A stretch of DNA of 64,000 nt. It comes from Nymphaea colorata. Lineage: Eukaryota > Streptophyta > Magnoliopsida > Nymphaeales > Nymphaeaceae. This document shows, one piece after another, positions 34,140-46,659 of the stretch. The notes beneath the pieces are model-generated. The model saw only the letters and a program-made list of their open reading frames with translations. It ran no database searches and was not told the origin of the DNA. The stretch spans positions 2,489,503-2,553,502 of the forward strand of contig NC_045143.1 in the NCBI RefSeq assembly GCF_008831285.2. The letters are read 5' to 3'. Every line of letters starts with the position of its first letter. Position 1 is the stretch's first letter. A program made the translations under genes and the position numbers.

Positions 34140-35275
34140 AATGTCTGCGATTTTAAAGTGAAAGCAAAGCCTAAGGAGAAGATCGCAACTTTTTTAGGGT
34201 TTTTGTGCCAAAAGCCATCTGTCTTGTTTTAACTTTTTATCGTGACGGTTCTTGTCCAAGTTCCTGTTTCCTTTACACATTCCTGTTCCCCCTTTGGCCG
34301 CTGTACTTTCGACTGTTCAGGAGAACAGAACTGGACCTACGTATTGAATATCCAAATCGAGCATCACGTATGATTCTCCGATTTGGATCCTTCATGTACA
34401 ACTGAGCTTCTTTCTTTCTTCCTCTTTTACCGATATCAATAAAACATTCGTTTTGAACTTGGATTCATATCGACCTCCTTAGATATTCATGCCACATGAC
34501 ATCAGTCGCCAAAATTATTGCAAGTACACACAGTTGAATAAAAAAGTAGGGCCGAATCTGGGTCCCCACGGGGCATGATACACGAGCTTTTGGATCAGGT
34601 AGTTGGATCTGGATCTTTTGGACACCGTCCATGAGATGGGGGACACAATGTGAATCCACATATTGCATGCGTGGATCGGTCCTAGTGTTAGATCTTGTTT
34701 AAGACAAGTTGAAAGATTGAGATTTAAACGTGCACGAGAATAATGTTGATAAAAAATCTTTGACTGGATCCCAACAACTCAACGCGGGCCAGCTCTAGGG
34801 CTTCTTGGAGCCGAAGAACATTGCCATAATTAAATCCAGTTTTCAGAACACGTTGTTCCTGTTTGAATGAGATCCGATGGGACGGTATTGGATGATAAAA
34901 ATGAAAATTCCAAGACGATAATTGGAAGCAATAATTGTTGGGCCTTGGATCTTTAGTAACACGGACGACAAATTCATTAAATTGATGCATTTTGGATAAT
35001 CACAAAATAGTGGAAGAATATATTTTTTATTTCCCAGAAAGCGGCCCAATGTGTCACTGTGTGCATCGGAAAAGCATGTTGAGAATAACACGTGAGGAGT
35101 AAGCGACACGATTTGTTGAAGAAAATGTCACTCGCGTCGCATGCCTTGATTAGAAAATAATGAGTAAATGTGGGTCCTGTTAAGAAAAATAAAATTGGAA
35201 AAAAATTCCAGCCGAGCCGACGGAAGCTGCCAAAAATCCGAGCGAGCACATGTGACTCACTCTGCCTCAAGAGAC

Positions 35276-35283
35276 TATAAATA
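35276..35283 (+). promoter_or_regulatory. BRI1 TATA box
   Basis: TATAAATA sits 137 bp upstream of the predicted ATG. A transcription start about 30 bp downstream would give a leader of roughly 100 nt containing a CT-rich tract (CTCTCTCTCT at 35331-35341) and two small uORFs. Confidence 0.65.
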
Positions 35284-35354
35284 ATCTTCCCGTTTATCTG
35301 CTGTTCGCTTCGTCTTTGTCGTTCTGCAACTCTCTCTCTCTTTCGCGCGCGGTC

Positions 35355-35384
35355 ATGGCGGTGTGGTTTGCGGGATCAGAATGA
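35355..35384 (+). promoter_or_regulatory. BRI1 leader uORF 1 (9 codons plus stop)
   Basis: The frame reads MAVWFAGSE then stop. Its start context is strong (G at -3, G at +4). The TGA stop at 35382-35384 overlaps the ATG of the next uORF as ATGA. Confidence 0.6.
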
Positions 35385-35416
35385 AGGGGCACAGGGCGGT
35401 GCAGAGCTACTCATGA
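35381..35416 (+). promoter_or_regulatory. BRI1 leader uORF 2 (11 codons plus stop)
   Basis: The frame reads [11 protein letters not shown] then stop. The TGA at 35414-35416 overlaps the main BRI1 ATG (35413-35415) as ATGA. Together with uORF 1 this makes a chain in which each stop overlaps the next start, an arrangement that allows termination-reinitiation. Confidence 0.6.
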
Positions 35417-38400
35417 ACACTTTCAGAGCCGTCAGCGTCTCTTTCCTTCTTTTCTCAGTCTTCTTCTGCAGCTTCGAGGCGAGGGCGTCGTTGCAGCGGC
35501 ACTTGTCTTCCTCCGCCAATGGCGACGACGACGCCCGCCGGCTCCTGGACTTCAAGGCTGCCGTCTCCGGCCGCGACGCGCTCCCCGATTGGCTTCCGGG
35601 CAACCGCGTCTGCGACTTCCACGGTGTCGCTTGCACCGCCGGTCGCGTCTCGTCTCTGGCGCTCAGCTCGAGGCAGCTCACCGTCGATCTTCGACACGTT
35701 GTGGAGTTGTTGATGGGTTTGGATGGGTTGGAGAGTTTGCGGCTGAGCTCCGCGAATGTCACCGGAAATCTCTCCGCCTTGGCTGGGATGGCCTGTCCAG
35801 TGGGTTTAGCTGTTCTTGACCTTGGTGGGAACTCCATATCCGGCGACCTCTCCGGCATCTCTGGCCTGAGGTCTTGCTCCAGCCTCGTTCATTTGAATTT
35901 ATCCGGCAACGCGATTTCCTTCTCGGCTGGAGGCAGCGGAGCATTGCCTCCGGCGCTCGAGGAACTCGACCTGAGCTTCAACAGCATTTCCGGCGAAGGG
36001 GCGCTTACATGGATACTCTCTTCCGGGGGTTGCCGGACGCTTCGGTTGCTCTCCCTAAAGGCGAACACAGTTTCTGGCGGGATCTTGGTCGCCGAGTGCG
36101 CGAACTTCTGGAAACTAGACCTGTCGGCGAATAACTTTTCCGGCGGTATCCCCGATCTAGGCGCCTGTGCCTCGCTGGAGTATCTGGATCTCTCTGCGAA
36201 CAGGCTTTCGGGAGAGATCGGCGATGGTGTTGCCCGGTGTGGGCGGCTGAAGCACCTCAACCTTTCGACAAACGCCTTCTCTGGCGGGATACCGTCGGCT
36301 GGCCTCGGCCGGAGCCTCCGTTACCTCTCTCTTTCCGATAACCATCTCCAAGGTCACATTTCCTCCTCCATCTTCGAGTCTTGCTCGTTCCTTCTCGATC
36401 TCGACCTCTCTATAAACAACTTATCCGGTGTTTTGCCGCCCTCTTTCGCCCGTTGCTCGGCCTTGGAGAGAATCAACCTCGCCAGAAACAACCTCTCTGG
36501 TGTCCTCCCTGTTCGGAGCCTATCACTCCTGGCCAACCTAAACAGCTTAGTTTTATCCTACAATTACTTCTCCGGCAAACTCCCATCAGACCTCCTGGCG
36601 AACCTATCCATGCTCGAGACTCTGGACCTTAGCTCCAACAGCATCTCCGGTACGATCCCATGGGCCATCTGCCAGAGCCCTCAGAACTCACTCCAGGAGC
36701 TCTACCTCCAGAACAACCAGCTCGTGGGCTGGGTTCCGGCGACACTGAGTAACTGCTCTAAGCTCGTCTCGCTTGATGTCAGCTTCAATTTTCTCACCGG
36801 GACGATTCCGTCGAGCCTCAGCAAGCTCACTCGCCTCCAGGACCTCGTGATGTGGCTAAACCAGCTAAGCGGCAACATACCAGTGGAGCTCTCGCAGATT
36901 AGTACCTTGGAGAAGCTCATCCTCGATGACAACTGGCTCACGGGAGGCATTCCCTCCGGCTTGAAAAACTGCACCAACCTTAATTGGCTCTCGCTTTCGT
37001 CGAACCTCCTGTCCGGCGAAATTCCGGCGTGGATTGGCCTGTTGCCGAATCTTGCGATCCTGCAGCTCAAGAATAATTCCTTGTATGGAGTCATTCCGCC
37101 CGAGCTTGGAGACTGCAGGAGCCTCATCTGGCTCGACCTGAACAGCAACCGGCTTACTGGTCCGATCCCGGGTTCGCTGGCGAAGCAATCGGGAAGCATC
37201 GCTGTGGGCCTCATTTCCGGCAATCACTACGCTTACCTGAAGAATGACGGAGGCCCCACCTGCCACGGTGCTGGAAGCCTCCTCGAATTCGCCGGAATCC
37301 GGCCGGAGCAGCTCCTAAGGGTGCCTTCTAGCCACGCCTGTAACTTTACGAGACCATACATAAGCGACACCCACTATACATTCAATAAAAATGGCAGCAT
37401 GATCTTCCTGGACCTCTCTTACAACTTTCTGTCCGGTTCTATCCCGCCGGAGCTTGGTTCCATGTACTATTTGAACGTTCTCAACCTCGGCCGCAATTCG
37501 CTCACCGGCGAGATCCCGGACGAACTGGGAAAGCTCACGAGGATGAACGTGCTAGACCTCTCACACAATCACCTGCAGGGGCCCATTCCTCCTTCCTTCT
37601 CCGGACTCTCCCTCCTCTCTGAGATTGACGTCTCCAACAACAACCTGAGCGGGGCGATCCCTACCGGCGGCCAGCTCTTTTCGTTTCCGGCTTACCGCTT
37701 CGAGAACAATTCCGGCCTGTGCGGCCTCCCTTTGCCCGATTGCGGCGACGGTTCGTCGTCCACCTCCTCCCCTGCCACCAGAAACAAGGCCCGAAAGAAG
37801 AACGCGTTGCTGGCAGGGCGCGTGGTGATTGGCATTCTCTTTTCTTTCTTTTGCATAGTGGGGATTGTGATTGTCGCCATGGAGACCAGGAAGCGGCAAA
37901 GGAAGAAGAAGCCGGCCGTCGACGACGTGTTGGGCGACAGCCGGTCATTGGAACGGGGCTGGAAGTACACTGGCGACATGCGCGAGGCGCTCAGCATCAG
38001 CCTGGCCACCTTCGAAATCGAGAAGCCGCTGCAGAAGCTCACCCTCGGGGACCTGATCGAGGCCACCAACAACTTCCACTACGACAGCCTCATCGGCTCC
38101 GGCGGGTTCGGCGACGTTTACAAGGCACAACTCAAGGACGGCAGCATCGTGGCGGTGAAGAAGCTGATTCACGTGAGCGGCCAAGGCGACCGCGAGTTCA
38201 CCGCGGAGATGGAGACCATTGGGCGGATCAAGCACCGGAACCTAGTGCCCCTTCTTGGCTACTGCAAGGTTGGGGAGGAGCGGCTCCTTGTGTACGAGTA
38301 CATGAAGAACGGCAGCCTCAGTGACGTCCTCCACAACCCGAAGAAGGGCGGTGCGGAGCTCGACTGGACGGCGAGGCGGAAGATCGCGGCGGGTTCGGCG

Positions 38401-38949
38401 AGGGGGTTAGCCTTCCTCCACCACAGCTGCTCCCCCCACATCATCCACAGGGACATGAAGTCGAGCAACGTGCTGCTGGATGATAACCTGGAGGCGAGGG
38501 TGGCTGACTTCGGGATGGCGAGGCTGGTGAGCGCCACGGAGACCCACCTTAGCGTCAGCACGCTCGCGGGGACGCCGGGGTACGTGCCGCCGGAGTACTA
38601 CCAGAGCTTCCGGTGCAGCACCAAGGGGGACGTCTACAGCTTCGGGGTGGTGCTGCTGGAGCTGCTCACGGGGCGGAAGCCCACTGACTCGTCCGACTTC
38701 GGGGACAACAACCTGGTGGGTTGGGTGAAGCAGCACGCCAAGCTCAGGATCGGCGACGTGTTCGACCCGGCGTTTGGGGCGAAGGGGAAGCCGGAGATGG
38801 AGGTGGAGCTGCTGCAGCACCTACGGATCGCCTGTCAGTGCCTGGACGACCGACCGTGGAGGAGGCCCACCATGCTGCAGGTGGTGGCCATGTTCAAGGA
38901 ATTGCACGCCACCGTGCCTCGCCGGGAGGCCGATAAGAGCCCCAAATAG
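35413..38949 (+). CDS. BRI1: Brassinosteroid receptor BRI1-type LRR receptor kinase
   Basis: A single intronless ORF of 1178 aa. A signal peptide (residues 1 to about 25, [18 protein letters not shown]) is followed by a CDFHGVAC cysteine pair, about two dozen LRRs, and an island domain (about 600-665, with [22 protein letters not shown] and EQLLR) inserted before the last LRRs as in BRI1. A TM helix lies at about 801-825, then a basic stop-transfer (RKRQRKKK), a juxtamembrane [15 protein letters not shown], and a kinase with GSGGFG from G895, catalytic K916, HRD aspartate D1014, DFG from D1032 and the activation segment [20 protein letters not shown]. Known role: plasma-membrane receptor that binds brassinolide through the island and surrounding LRRs and signals with SERK co-receptors and BSK/BSU1 to BZR factors. 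[17 protein letters not shown] favours BRI1 over BRL1/3. The C-terminal tail after MFKE is only about 15 residues, against roughly 40 in the Arabidopsis protein. The coding region is far more GC-rich than its flanks. Confidence 0.95.
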   Translation: MNTFRAVSVSFLLFSVFFCSFEARASLQRHLSSSANGDDDARRLLDFKAAVSGRDALPDWLPGNRVCDFHGVACTAGRVSSLALSSRQLTVDLRHVVELLMGLDGLESLRLSSANVTGNLSALAGMACPVGLAVLDLGGNSISGDLSGISGLRSCSSLVHLNLSGNAISFSAGGSGALPPALEELDLSFNSISGEGALTWILSSGGCRTLRLLSLKANTVSGGILVAECANFWKLDLSANNFSGGIPDLGACASLEYLDLSANRLSGEIGDGVARCGRLKHLNLSTNAFSGGIPSAGLGRSLRYLSLSDNHLQGHISSSIFESCSFLLDLDLSINNLSGVLPPSFARCSALERINLARNNLSGVLPVRSLSLLANLNSLVLSYNYFSGKLPSDLLANLSMLETLDLSSNSISGTIPWAICQSPQNSLQELYLQNNQLVGWVPATLSNCSKLVSLDVSFNFLTGTIPSSLSKLTRLQDLVMWLNQLSGNIPVELSQISTLEKLILDDNWLTGGIPSGLKNCTNLNWLSLSSNLLSGEIPAWIGLLPNLAILQLKNNSLYGVIPPELGDCRSLIWLDLNSNRLTGPIPGSLAKQSGSIAVGLISGNHYAYLKNDGGPTCHGAGSLLEFAGIRPEQLLRVPSSHACNFTRPYISDTHYTFNKNGSMIFLDLSYNFLSGSIPPELGSMYYLNVLNLGRNSLTGEIPDELGKLTRMNVLDLSHNHLQGPIPPSFSGLSLLSEIDVSNNNLSGAIPTGGQLFSFPAYRFENNSGLCGLPLPDCGDGSSSTSSPATRNKARKKNALLAGRVVIGILFSFFCIVGIVIVAMETRKRQRKKKPAVDDVLGDSRSLERGWKYTGDMREALSISLATFEIEKPLQKLTLGDLIEATNNFHYDSLIGSGGFGDVYKAQLKDGSIVAVKKLIHVSGQGDREFTAEMETIGRIKHRNLVPLLGYCKVGEERLLVYEYMKNGSLSDVLHNPKKGGAELDWTARRKIAAGSARGLAFLHHSCSPHIIHRDMKSSNVLLDDNLEARVADFGMARLVSATETHLSVSTLAGTPGYVPPEYYQSFRCSTKGDVYSFGVVLLELLTGRKPTDSSDFGDNNLVGWVKQHAKLRIGDVFDPAFGAKGKPEMEVELLQHLRIACQCLDDRPWRRPTMLQVVAMFKELHATVPRREADKSPK

Positions 38950-41900
38950 ACCGTCTGCCTGCTCCGATAGAAAAAAGCAGAAAGAAAAATCCTTTGGCAA
39001 TGAATGATGCTTGGCGGCTCCGGCGGACGGCCGGCCGGTCTTTCGCTTTTTCCCCACTTTTCTTCCCTGCCCTTATGATCTGGAATTTTTTGATCCCGTC
39101 TTCTCGGACCATTCCAGGCAAAAGAAGGAAGGTGAAAAAAAAAAAAAATTACCACTGCAGGGTTGAACATGCGGAAATTTTTTACACCAACGATTTGATT
39201 TTTATCCTTTTGCGTGTCAATTATTGTCTACTTGGTATGTACATGAACCGGTTTTTGTATAGATTTCTTATTGCCATGTTTAGACTGAAAAATATCGATA
39301 CATTTTATCCTAGGGACTTTCACCTCCACAGTTCCACCGCTTCACTATATATGAAAATTGAATCTGACAGCTACTGTCGCGGGACCAAGAGATGGTGGAG
39401 GCCGCAGCTTTTCGTCCTGGATGACTGGCTAAGAGGACAAATTGGGCCACTCTATGATGATGGGGATGCCGGCAGGTCTACCGTTGTCCCTCTCATTCCG
39501 CATCCGAGGCAATGAGGCGTCCTTATCCGTCCGGTATCTGCCGGAAACGATTCGTTTTCCGGTCAGCCTTTCGAGCACAGTGCGGGTTGGTTGAATTTAT
39601 TTGGCGGTAGCATTCTTTTTCTCGTTGGTATATATTCTGTTTCGTTTTCACTCTAAGATAATCATTAGTCACACGCTAATCAATAGACCTGGATTCATCG
39701 CAAAAATGTGTAAAGAGAACCATTACGATTAGCATGATGCTGAATAGTATCGCCATTGTTATAGTAATGTAGGGTCAGGATGATTGATTCACATGAACAT
39801 CTTTTGAATAACTTCTGTATTTTCAGTATTTTCTTACATGTTGTTGATACATGAAACATTTATAAATTCTCGTCGCACGTCACGACTGTGGAAAACGTCC
39901 CGAGAGAGGAACTCACTTCAAGGACTCGCCGGCGGAATAAATGCGATGCAATCGCGGTCGGTGAAATCAGAGTTCGCGGACCAAGAGGTACCCATATGCC
40001 ACATTCGCGATGAAAGGACATTCATTTAATTTCAAGCAATAAATATGTTCGATGAATTTGTTCGTGATCTGCACAATGCCATTGGTCGTCTAAGATCATA
40101 CTGAACTCCTGACCCTTTGTACTTTAGACAGCAGATTTTACTGTCATTCATCAATGGCAACGACGCTGACTGCAACAGTTACAGTTCACCTTCTGTAAAA
40201 GGGCAGAGCAGTGCGTTCTCTTGTTACAGTTGGAGAAGTAAACCCACTGACTTTAATTTCTGCCCCGCTTCTTGGTGCCTATCCTCCTGTAATGGCCGAT
40301 GACTTCGATCGTATCGGCCTACTGAAATGTGTTTTTATTTTGTTATAATTTACTTATAAATTTATGCTAAATTGCTAATACATATAATTTTAAGACCAAA
40401 TTATGTTAAATCACAGTGGCAGTTTAAATTGAAATTTTGAGATCCAATTGTTAGTTTTACGTAGACCAATTAAGAACTTTGTTCTTCACAATTGGTGGCC
40501 TTTCTGGCTCCTCCTCTCCCACTAATGCTGAAAAAAAGAAGGGCCTTGGAACGGGCATTAATAACATGTGGCTGAGGATCTCCATGGTCTACAATCTTAT
40601 TTGTCTGAGAGGAACGTACATCACCACCATTATCTTGATAATAATTCAAGCATCATTCTGTCCACAAATTGTCTCTTATATAATGGTTTTGCAGCAAGGA
40701 ATTATTGCACCTCAAGCATGGCCGAAGGTCCAAGGAGTCTCTCTTAGAAGTAAGCGAGGGCATCGGGCCCGGCCCAACATCTAAAACTTGGGTCTGTTTC
40801 AACTCGAAAAACCCGAGTCTTAGCGCTGCCCGACCCAACCCGATTATATATATATAAAGTTTTTTCATCTTTTCTTCCCACTAAAAATTTACATATATAC
40901 GTTCCATTACTTTAGTTTCTAGCTCTTGCCACTAGCAAACTCAGTGGGGACATGTGTTTCCTTAAGTACATTGATCACCTACTTGAATTAACACTAAGCC
41001 AACTTACATATGTCACCAGATTTGTCAAGAAGCATTTTGATATCCTTAGGATCTGAGAACAGTAAATCTAAGGTCAAACGGTCTGCCCTTCGATTTTAAA
41101 TCCAATCTTTTTTTTCATTGTAAAAAAGTAAAAAGATTTTAAGTCTAGATCTTCTGTCTCACATAAAATTCTTAGTTTGATGAACCACAAATTTTAATGG
41201 GCATCATTTGCCATATTGATAAAAGCATGCCACGTCAAATTCATATCACATCTATGGATTTCAAATAAGAACCAATCAATGTTCCTAGTTTATGATGTTC
41301 GAAAGTAAATGTCTGTTATTGTTAATTTTTTTAGGGACTACTTCTTGCGGTAACACATAGTTTTTCACTCCCCTTTTCTCTTCTATTCTCGCCAACTTTT
41401 TACATCTTAAAGAAAGAAAAGAACCTAAAAGATCAATTCAAAAATGGGATTAGTTTTATTCTTTCCATACATGTGAGGGCTGTCGTATCAAATTGAATGA
41501 ATGGTGCATTTTCCTTGATCTCCCTCTCTCTCCCTTGCTAAAATCCTTTTGGACACATATATACAAATGGTTTTTCGTGCTCCCTCTCAAATGAAACATA
41601 CATGTGCGTTGCTTAGATAATTTTTTTGGCTCCATTACTAAAAACAAATGAGACCGGGAGAGAGAGAGAAGAATAATGTTCACTCTGCATTGCATTTGAG
41701 ATTTGAGAGGAATGATCCTGCATATATATGTATATATATAAAATTGATGAGTTTGGTTTTTTAAAGTTACTAACCTATTTAATCCAGCGATTAATCAAGA
41801 TAGACAGTTAAGAGAAAAACAACAACAAAAAAATCAATAAACATTTTCATCGTTTAATGTCAGTTTATATATTTTTTTTTTGTTTTTATCTTTGCCATCC

Positions 41901-42900
41901 ATTTGTTTTAGATGAACGGCCTTGTTTAAATGGCTGAGTGACTTTGGATAACCAGAATATATATATATATATGGGTATATATGTATATATATGGGTAGCT
42001 ACCAAACGCTTATGTATCGTAGTTGATGTGAATTATTTGAGTTGTTGATTTTGAAAGGTCAAATAGTAGAGATTGAATAGAAAAATATGAATACCCAATT
42101 ATATTTTCAAGAGATTGAAATAACTTTCAAAGGAAAAAAAAGTAATGTATTGGAAACCCATTTGTTTTTTTCCTTTAAAAGGTAAAATACTAGAGGGTTT
42201 CCATTTTTCTTTTTACTTCACTGTAACACCAACCACACTCGCAGTTTCATGCAGATATCACTGGCAAACGAATTCTTATCTGCTGCATACTTCACCTGAC
42301 GCTATAGACAACATGTTATTATAGTCGCATTCACACTTGGATTTTGACTCTTCCGACCGAACTGACCCGAATCTTATATCTGACTATGTTGCTCAACAGG
42401 ACCTGTCGACCTGTTTACATCTTGAATCCGAGTAACCCGGAAAGATTGTCGCCCACTTGGACTCTGGTCACATGGACATGATACTTTTTTTACACATCTG
42501 GGTTCAACCTATCTCAGCCTTCCCATCTCCCCATGAATCGGCTTCCCTTCCATGCACAGCATAGGCATCGAACACTATCAAACATAGAAACTAGAGATAA
42601 ACCGTTTTACTTCAAAAGCTCCTTTTCTTCGTATGACATATTGAGATTGAATAGAACAAATGGATTTCCTTTACCTGCAGTGTCATGCAGATTCAAACAT
42701 GGTACCATAGCTACTTGAGAAAGGTAAGAGGAGAAACTAGAGCTGAACCGTTTTAGGCTGATGAAGAAGGAACCGTTTTATTCTGATGCAACGTCCCATA
42801 TTCTTTTATGTACACGGCTTCTCTCCTTTTCTGAAGCTCCATCTTCCATTCTTCTTTTGATTTTTTGCTTTGAGTGACTGATTATTGACTACCAAGTTGA
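38950..42900. other. BRI1 3' region and intergenic DNA
   Basis: No further gene is supported. A GC-richer stretch at about 39360-39520 contains an open frame (GTKRWWRPQLFVLDDWLRG) that I do not recognise. A GGGCCCGGCCCAAC...GCCCGACCCAACCCG patch at 40765-40842 looks like a terminal part of a MITE. Short (TA)n runs lie at 40846-40857 and 41957-41972. The copies of AACCGTTTTA near 42600 and 42748 show a small degenerate local duplication. Confidence 0.4.
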
Positions 42901-43005
42901 AGGAAATGGGGGTTCAGGTCATTAAAGAGATGTAATTTCGGTGAACAATCCGAGCTCTCTTCATCTCTTTTCTGCTTTCCGTAGTTTGTGGGGTCTCTGG
43001 AATCC

Positions 43006-46000
43006 ATGGCTAAGAAGAGGAAATCGGACGTCACAGGCTTGGACGAGCTGGACAGGACCATGTACGCCACCTTTTGCAGCGCGGCCAACTCTCTTTCGCA
43101 GCTGTACACGCAGGCGCAGAGCCAGCAGAAGCTCATGTTTCAAGCCGGGGAGCGCCATGGAATGGTGAGAATTTGAGTCCACTTTTCTCTTTTTATCGAT
43201 CCCATTCTGCGCGTGGGGTTTGTCGGACGCTTTGCCTTCGAGAATTCCGTCGAATATTTCGAGCACTATTTGGGTTCTTTATTGCTGAAACTTGACGCTT
43301 TCTGGAGGGTTTTGATTGAGGCGATATGAGTGGCTTTTTTGTTGTCCGGTTACCTTTCTTTGTTATATTTCGTGTTTCTGCGTTGTGGGTATTTAGAAAT
43401 TCTCGACTTCCGACTTACTTGATGGAGCATAAATTGGAGTTGAAGATTGTCGATTGGCTGCAGAGATATTCTCCAATCTGCTAATGGTAGAAGCAATTCA
43501 TACGGCTTATTCTTGTTACTTGATTAGATGGGGACTTACTTGAAGCTTCAGTTTTTCTGGTTTTTGAGACTGAAATGTCCATAGTGTGCATTTGGAACAA
43601 TAGTTAGTCTTGCATTCTCCTCTCTCTCTGATAAAGGAAAGAGTTATCTTGTTTTTCCGCATAGGCTCCAGAACTTAAACCGGCTCATTCAAGCTACAGA
43701 TTTTTGGGATTTTGTGACTTCAAATATAAGTTGGATTAAGTGGCTAATGTTTACTGCATATGGACTCAACTTGCGAGTCACCAGAAAATCGAAATGGCTG
43801 GGAAATAGACTAGTCAGAACACATATGGAAACTTGATTCTTTTGCGTTAAGGAAAGCAGTATAGAGAAGAACGTCATTTTATGGGAAAGAAGGTTAACCA
43901 TCACATGCCAGTGGGATGACAATGAAGACGTTCGCTTGGTTCTGTTTAAGAGATCGCTTTGGATTGATGTTTGCAACGGAAAAGTATGCTTGTTGGTTAC
44001 TTTTTTCCATTGTATCTCAGACTTATCTGTGTACTTTTCCATCAGGAGAAATTATATGAGTGGATATTAAAACAACACGAGGAAGGGTCAAGGGTTACTG
44101 CAGCAGATGTTATTGCTTATTTACAGGTACATCACTACTTAGATTTAGTTTTTTATATTTTTGATTATTTATTTCCCGGTTCTTATTAACTATGTCATTT
44201 TGCACCCTACCTTGTTATCTTGAATGAACATCTTTGTCTATTCATGCCACTATATTTGTCGCAGTAGGTTTTCCTTAATGAATGAGAATCTCCTCCTCAA
44301 CTTTGACATCTAAGTTGGAGTTTTGATTTTCTTAATGTCAGGTGGATCACTGTTGCGTGATGCACACAGAACTAGCAGCTTCATATATTGTTTCTGAAAT
44401 TCTTAATTTTCCATTAGCATACTGCACAAGATGTTAATTGGAATCCTTTTTCTGCATTCTTTCAAGGCAGTGAGCCAGAATAAACCAAGAATTGGTTATG
44501 CAAGCTTTACTCTTTCTGTTCTCCTTGCTGAGAAGTATAAGTTTCACAAGAGATAGTGTCTGGTCAATTCTCTAAGAACCTACATGTTTTATTATGTTGT
44601 GAACCTGCTCTCCATAAGTCAGAAACAAACACTAGATGGGCAGCCCTTTGTTCAGTGATCGTTCTCTGCTTCAAAACTTCTTTTGATTTTCTTTTTTAAC
44701 TTCCATGAGATGGTGAAATATCAAGCAAGAAAGCGTTCTCACAAGAGACTAGCTAATTGTATTCAGGTCTACATGATATGTGAAGAAATTTTATAGCAAC
44801 AATAACATCTTACAGTTTCCCACATCATGTGTTTTTCGTAACGCAAGAATCTGAGAGTATATCTGAGCTGGTGTAAATGGGAACTCCTTCCCATGCAATT
44901 ATCTAAAACACAGAGTTGGCATTTGTTAAAATTTGACTGGCTTAGAATGATTAGAGCTTGAGAACTGGATGCAGCATTTTGGGATATCCCAAATTCAAAT
45001 TTTCAGAATTATGGCAAATACTAGATGTTATCTGCATCATAAGAGAAGATTTTGTGAGGATGCTGGGCCTTCTTCTATAATCAATGGTGACATTGCATAT
45101 GCATGCTTCGGTAAGTTCAAAGAACAGACTGATTGGCAGATATAGCAGCTTGAATAATAGTCAGGTAATGTAACTCAAAGGGAAAGGTTAAAATTAAATA
45201 GATCTTGTTAGTTGTAACGTTTGAGAGTAAGGAAAGGAAGGTCCTACTGTTATACAGAAAAGGTGGTCTCCATTGACAGGCTGCTTGTCTTAACACTCTT
45301 TCTAGATGAACCTCACACATTTTTTTCTCCTTTTATGGCCTGAGGATGGACTGTTTCTGTTCATCATCGTGTAGAAGTACCTTTTGTTGATATCGGGGCA
45401 TCTTCATGTAGTTTATGTATAGGTTACGGTTAAAGAGTTCTGTTATTCATATTGAGGCTTGAGACTGATAGTTTGATGAAAGTTTTGTAGTTGATGCATT
45501 CGACCTCATTTTGTGTCAGGTCAGGTCAGGTCACATTTTATTGCTGTTATTTTTCCTTTTTCCTTTCATTCATTGTAAGGCTTCACAGCATGACTTTGAA
45601 TCATTCATTTTTTCCCTGAAACATGAGCATTTGTTAAGCTAAGATCTCTTACTCATAGCTTTTTCATATATGTAAATGTAGTGTTCAATCTTGAACTTTG
45701 TAACTTGTCCGCGTCCATGATATGCTGCATTTTATATGTGACTCCAGGCTTTGTCAAGCTTGCCTATTTTCAAACGCATGTGGGCCTTGTAGGATTTTAT
45801 GAATCCTGTTGTCAGGATAATCTGTTCCTTTTAAAACCTAGAAATTGGCATCTCCATAAAAGACAAGCAGGAGAAAATGGGTTATCACATTCATTCAAAA
45901 ATACGATAATGTAGGTCTTCATGAAGCCAAACCAGAAAATCCCTGTTTAGCTTAAGTGTTTAGAGGAGTGGATGCTGGACAAAATTTCCTAATTACTGTT

Positions 46001-46659
46001 ATTAGGCTACAAACTTGTCTATATGGAGACATTTTTGTAGCTTCCCAGGACAGAAAAATGCCAAATGCTTAGTTACCTCGTGTAAGAGGCCTGAGATTGA
46101 TTTTGTTGGGGAAAAGGATAATCTTGGTATGTAATAGTTTTGCAGTATGCTTATTATTGTTCATGACTTGCAGAAAGAGCTCGATTATGATCTAGAAGAA
46201 ACATCATCTCCAGAATCTCAGATGTATCAGCACAGTTCTCACCCTCAGATGATGCATTCAGATTCAGGTTCCTTAGTATATGCTGGTGGGCAGACTTCGC
46301 CTCGCGGTGCAAGACCTACTCATACTGACCAACACAAGAATTCTAATTTTTTTAATGGTTTGTCCACTCCAGTAAGGAGCAGCCTGCAGCCATTTCAGTT
46401 ACCTCAATCCGAGTACTTCTTAAGCAATTCTGGCCAGTCAGGAAATGGAGGACGGAGGGCTGGCTCCTTAGACTCATATGGGAATGGTGTTTTTAATGAA
46501 CTACATGGCCCATCACAAGATCATGATATTGGCAGCAGTGTTAATTCTCTTCAGATCTGCTATTCCCAGCCTCGTGAAAACTGGGAGGCATGTTTTTCTG
46601 ACTCAAATAGTTCATTCATGGACATTCATGAGGGAAGTGCAGTTCGTGACTCTTACTGA
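43006..46659 (+). CDS. Plant-specific protein often labelled 'holocarboxylase synthetase'
   Basis: Three exons: 43006-43164, 44046-44126 and 46174-46659, all GT-AG and phase 0, giving 241 aa. The N-terminus MAKKRKSD...LDELDRTMYATFCSAANSLSQLYTQA, then QKLMFQAGERHGMEKLYEWI, EEGSRVTAADVIAYLQ and KELDY, matches a conserved plant family that automated annotations commonly name holocarboxylase synthetase. I see no GRGRxG biotin-ligase motif or other catalytic signature, so that name is not supported. Residues 1-90 look helical and conserved. Residues 90-241 are low-complexity, rich in S, Q, G and N, and probably disordered. KKRK near the N-terminus could act as a nuclear signal (inference). Function is unknown. 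The start is chosen as the only in-frame ATG giving the family N-terminus. Confidence 0.88.
44127..46173 (+). other. Intron 2 of the 43006 gene (2.0 kb)
   Basis: AT-rich intron sequence with a GTACAT donor and a CTTGCAG acceptor. A short GTCAGGTCAGGTCAGGTCA pentamer repeat lies at about 45516-45533. No coding segment or clear mobile element was recognised. Confidence 0.7.

Larger units (their letters stand above)
28890..35270. other. Intergenic region between GIGANTEA and BRI1
   Basis: Apart from the retroelement remnants described separately, no gene is supported. It contains oligo-T around 29710, TA microsatellites (about 33218-33242 and 34068-34137), a GC-rich island at 33440-33680, and many GGATCC/GGATCTGG words (32580-32660, 34560-34640) shared with other intergenic stretches of the window. 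Confidence 0.5.

Noticed and set aside
35376-39170. Many long open frames on the minus strand and in other frames across BRI1
   Set aside because: They are shadows of the GC-rich coding region; the + frame encodes a complete receptor kinase with all family motifs.
38994-39515. 173-codon + strand open frame directly after BRI1
   Set aside because: The first part overlaps the BRI1 3' UTR, includes a poly-A-derived lysine run, and shows no recognisable domain.
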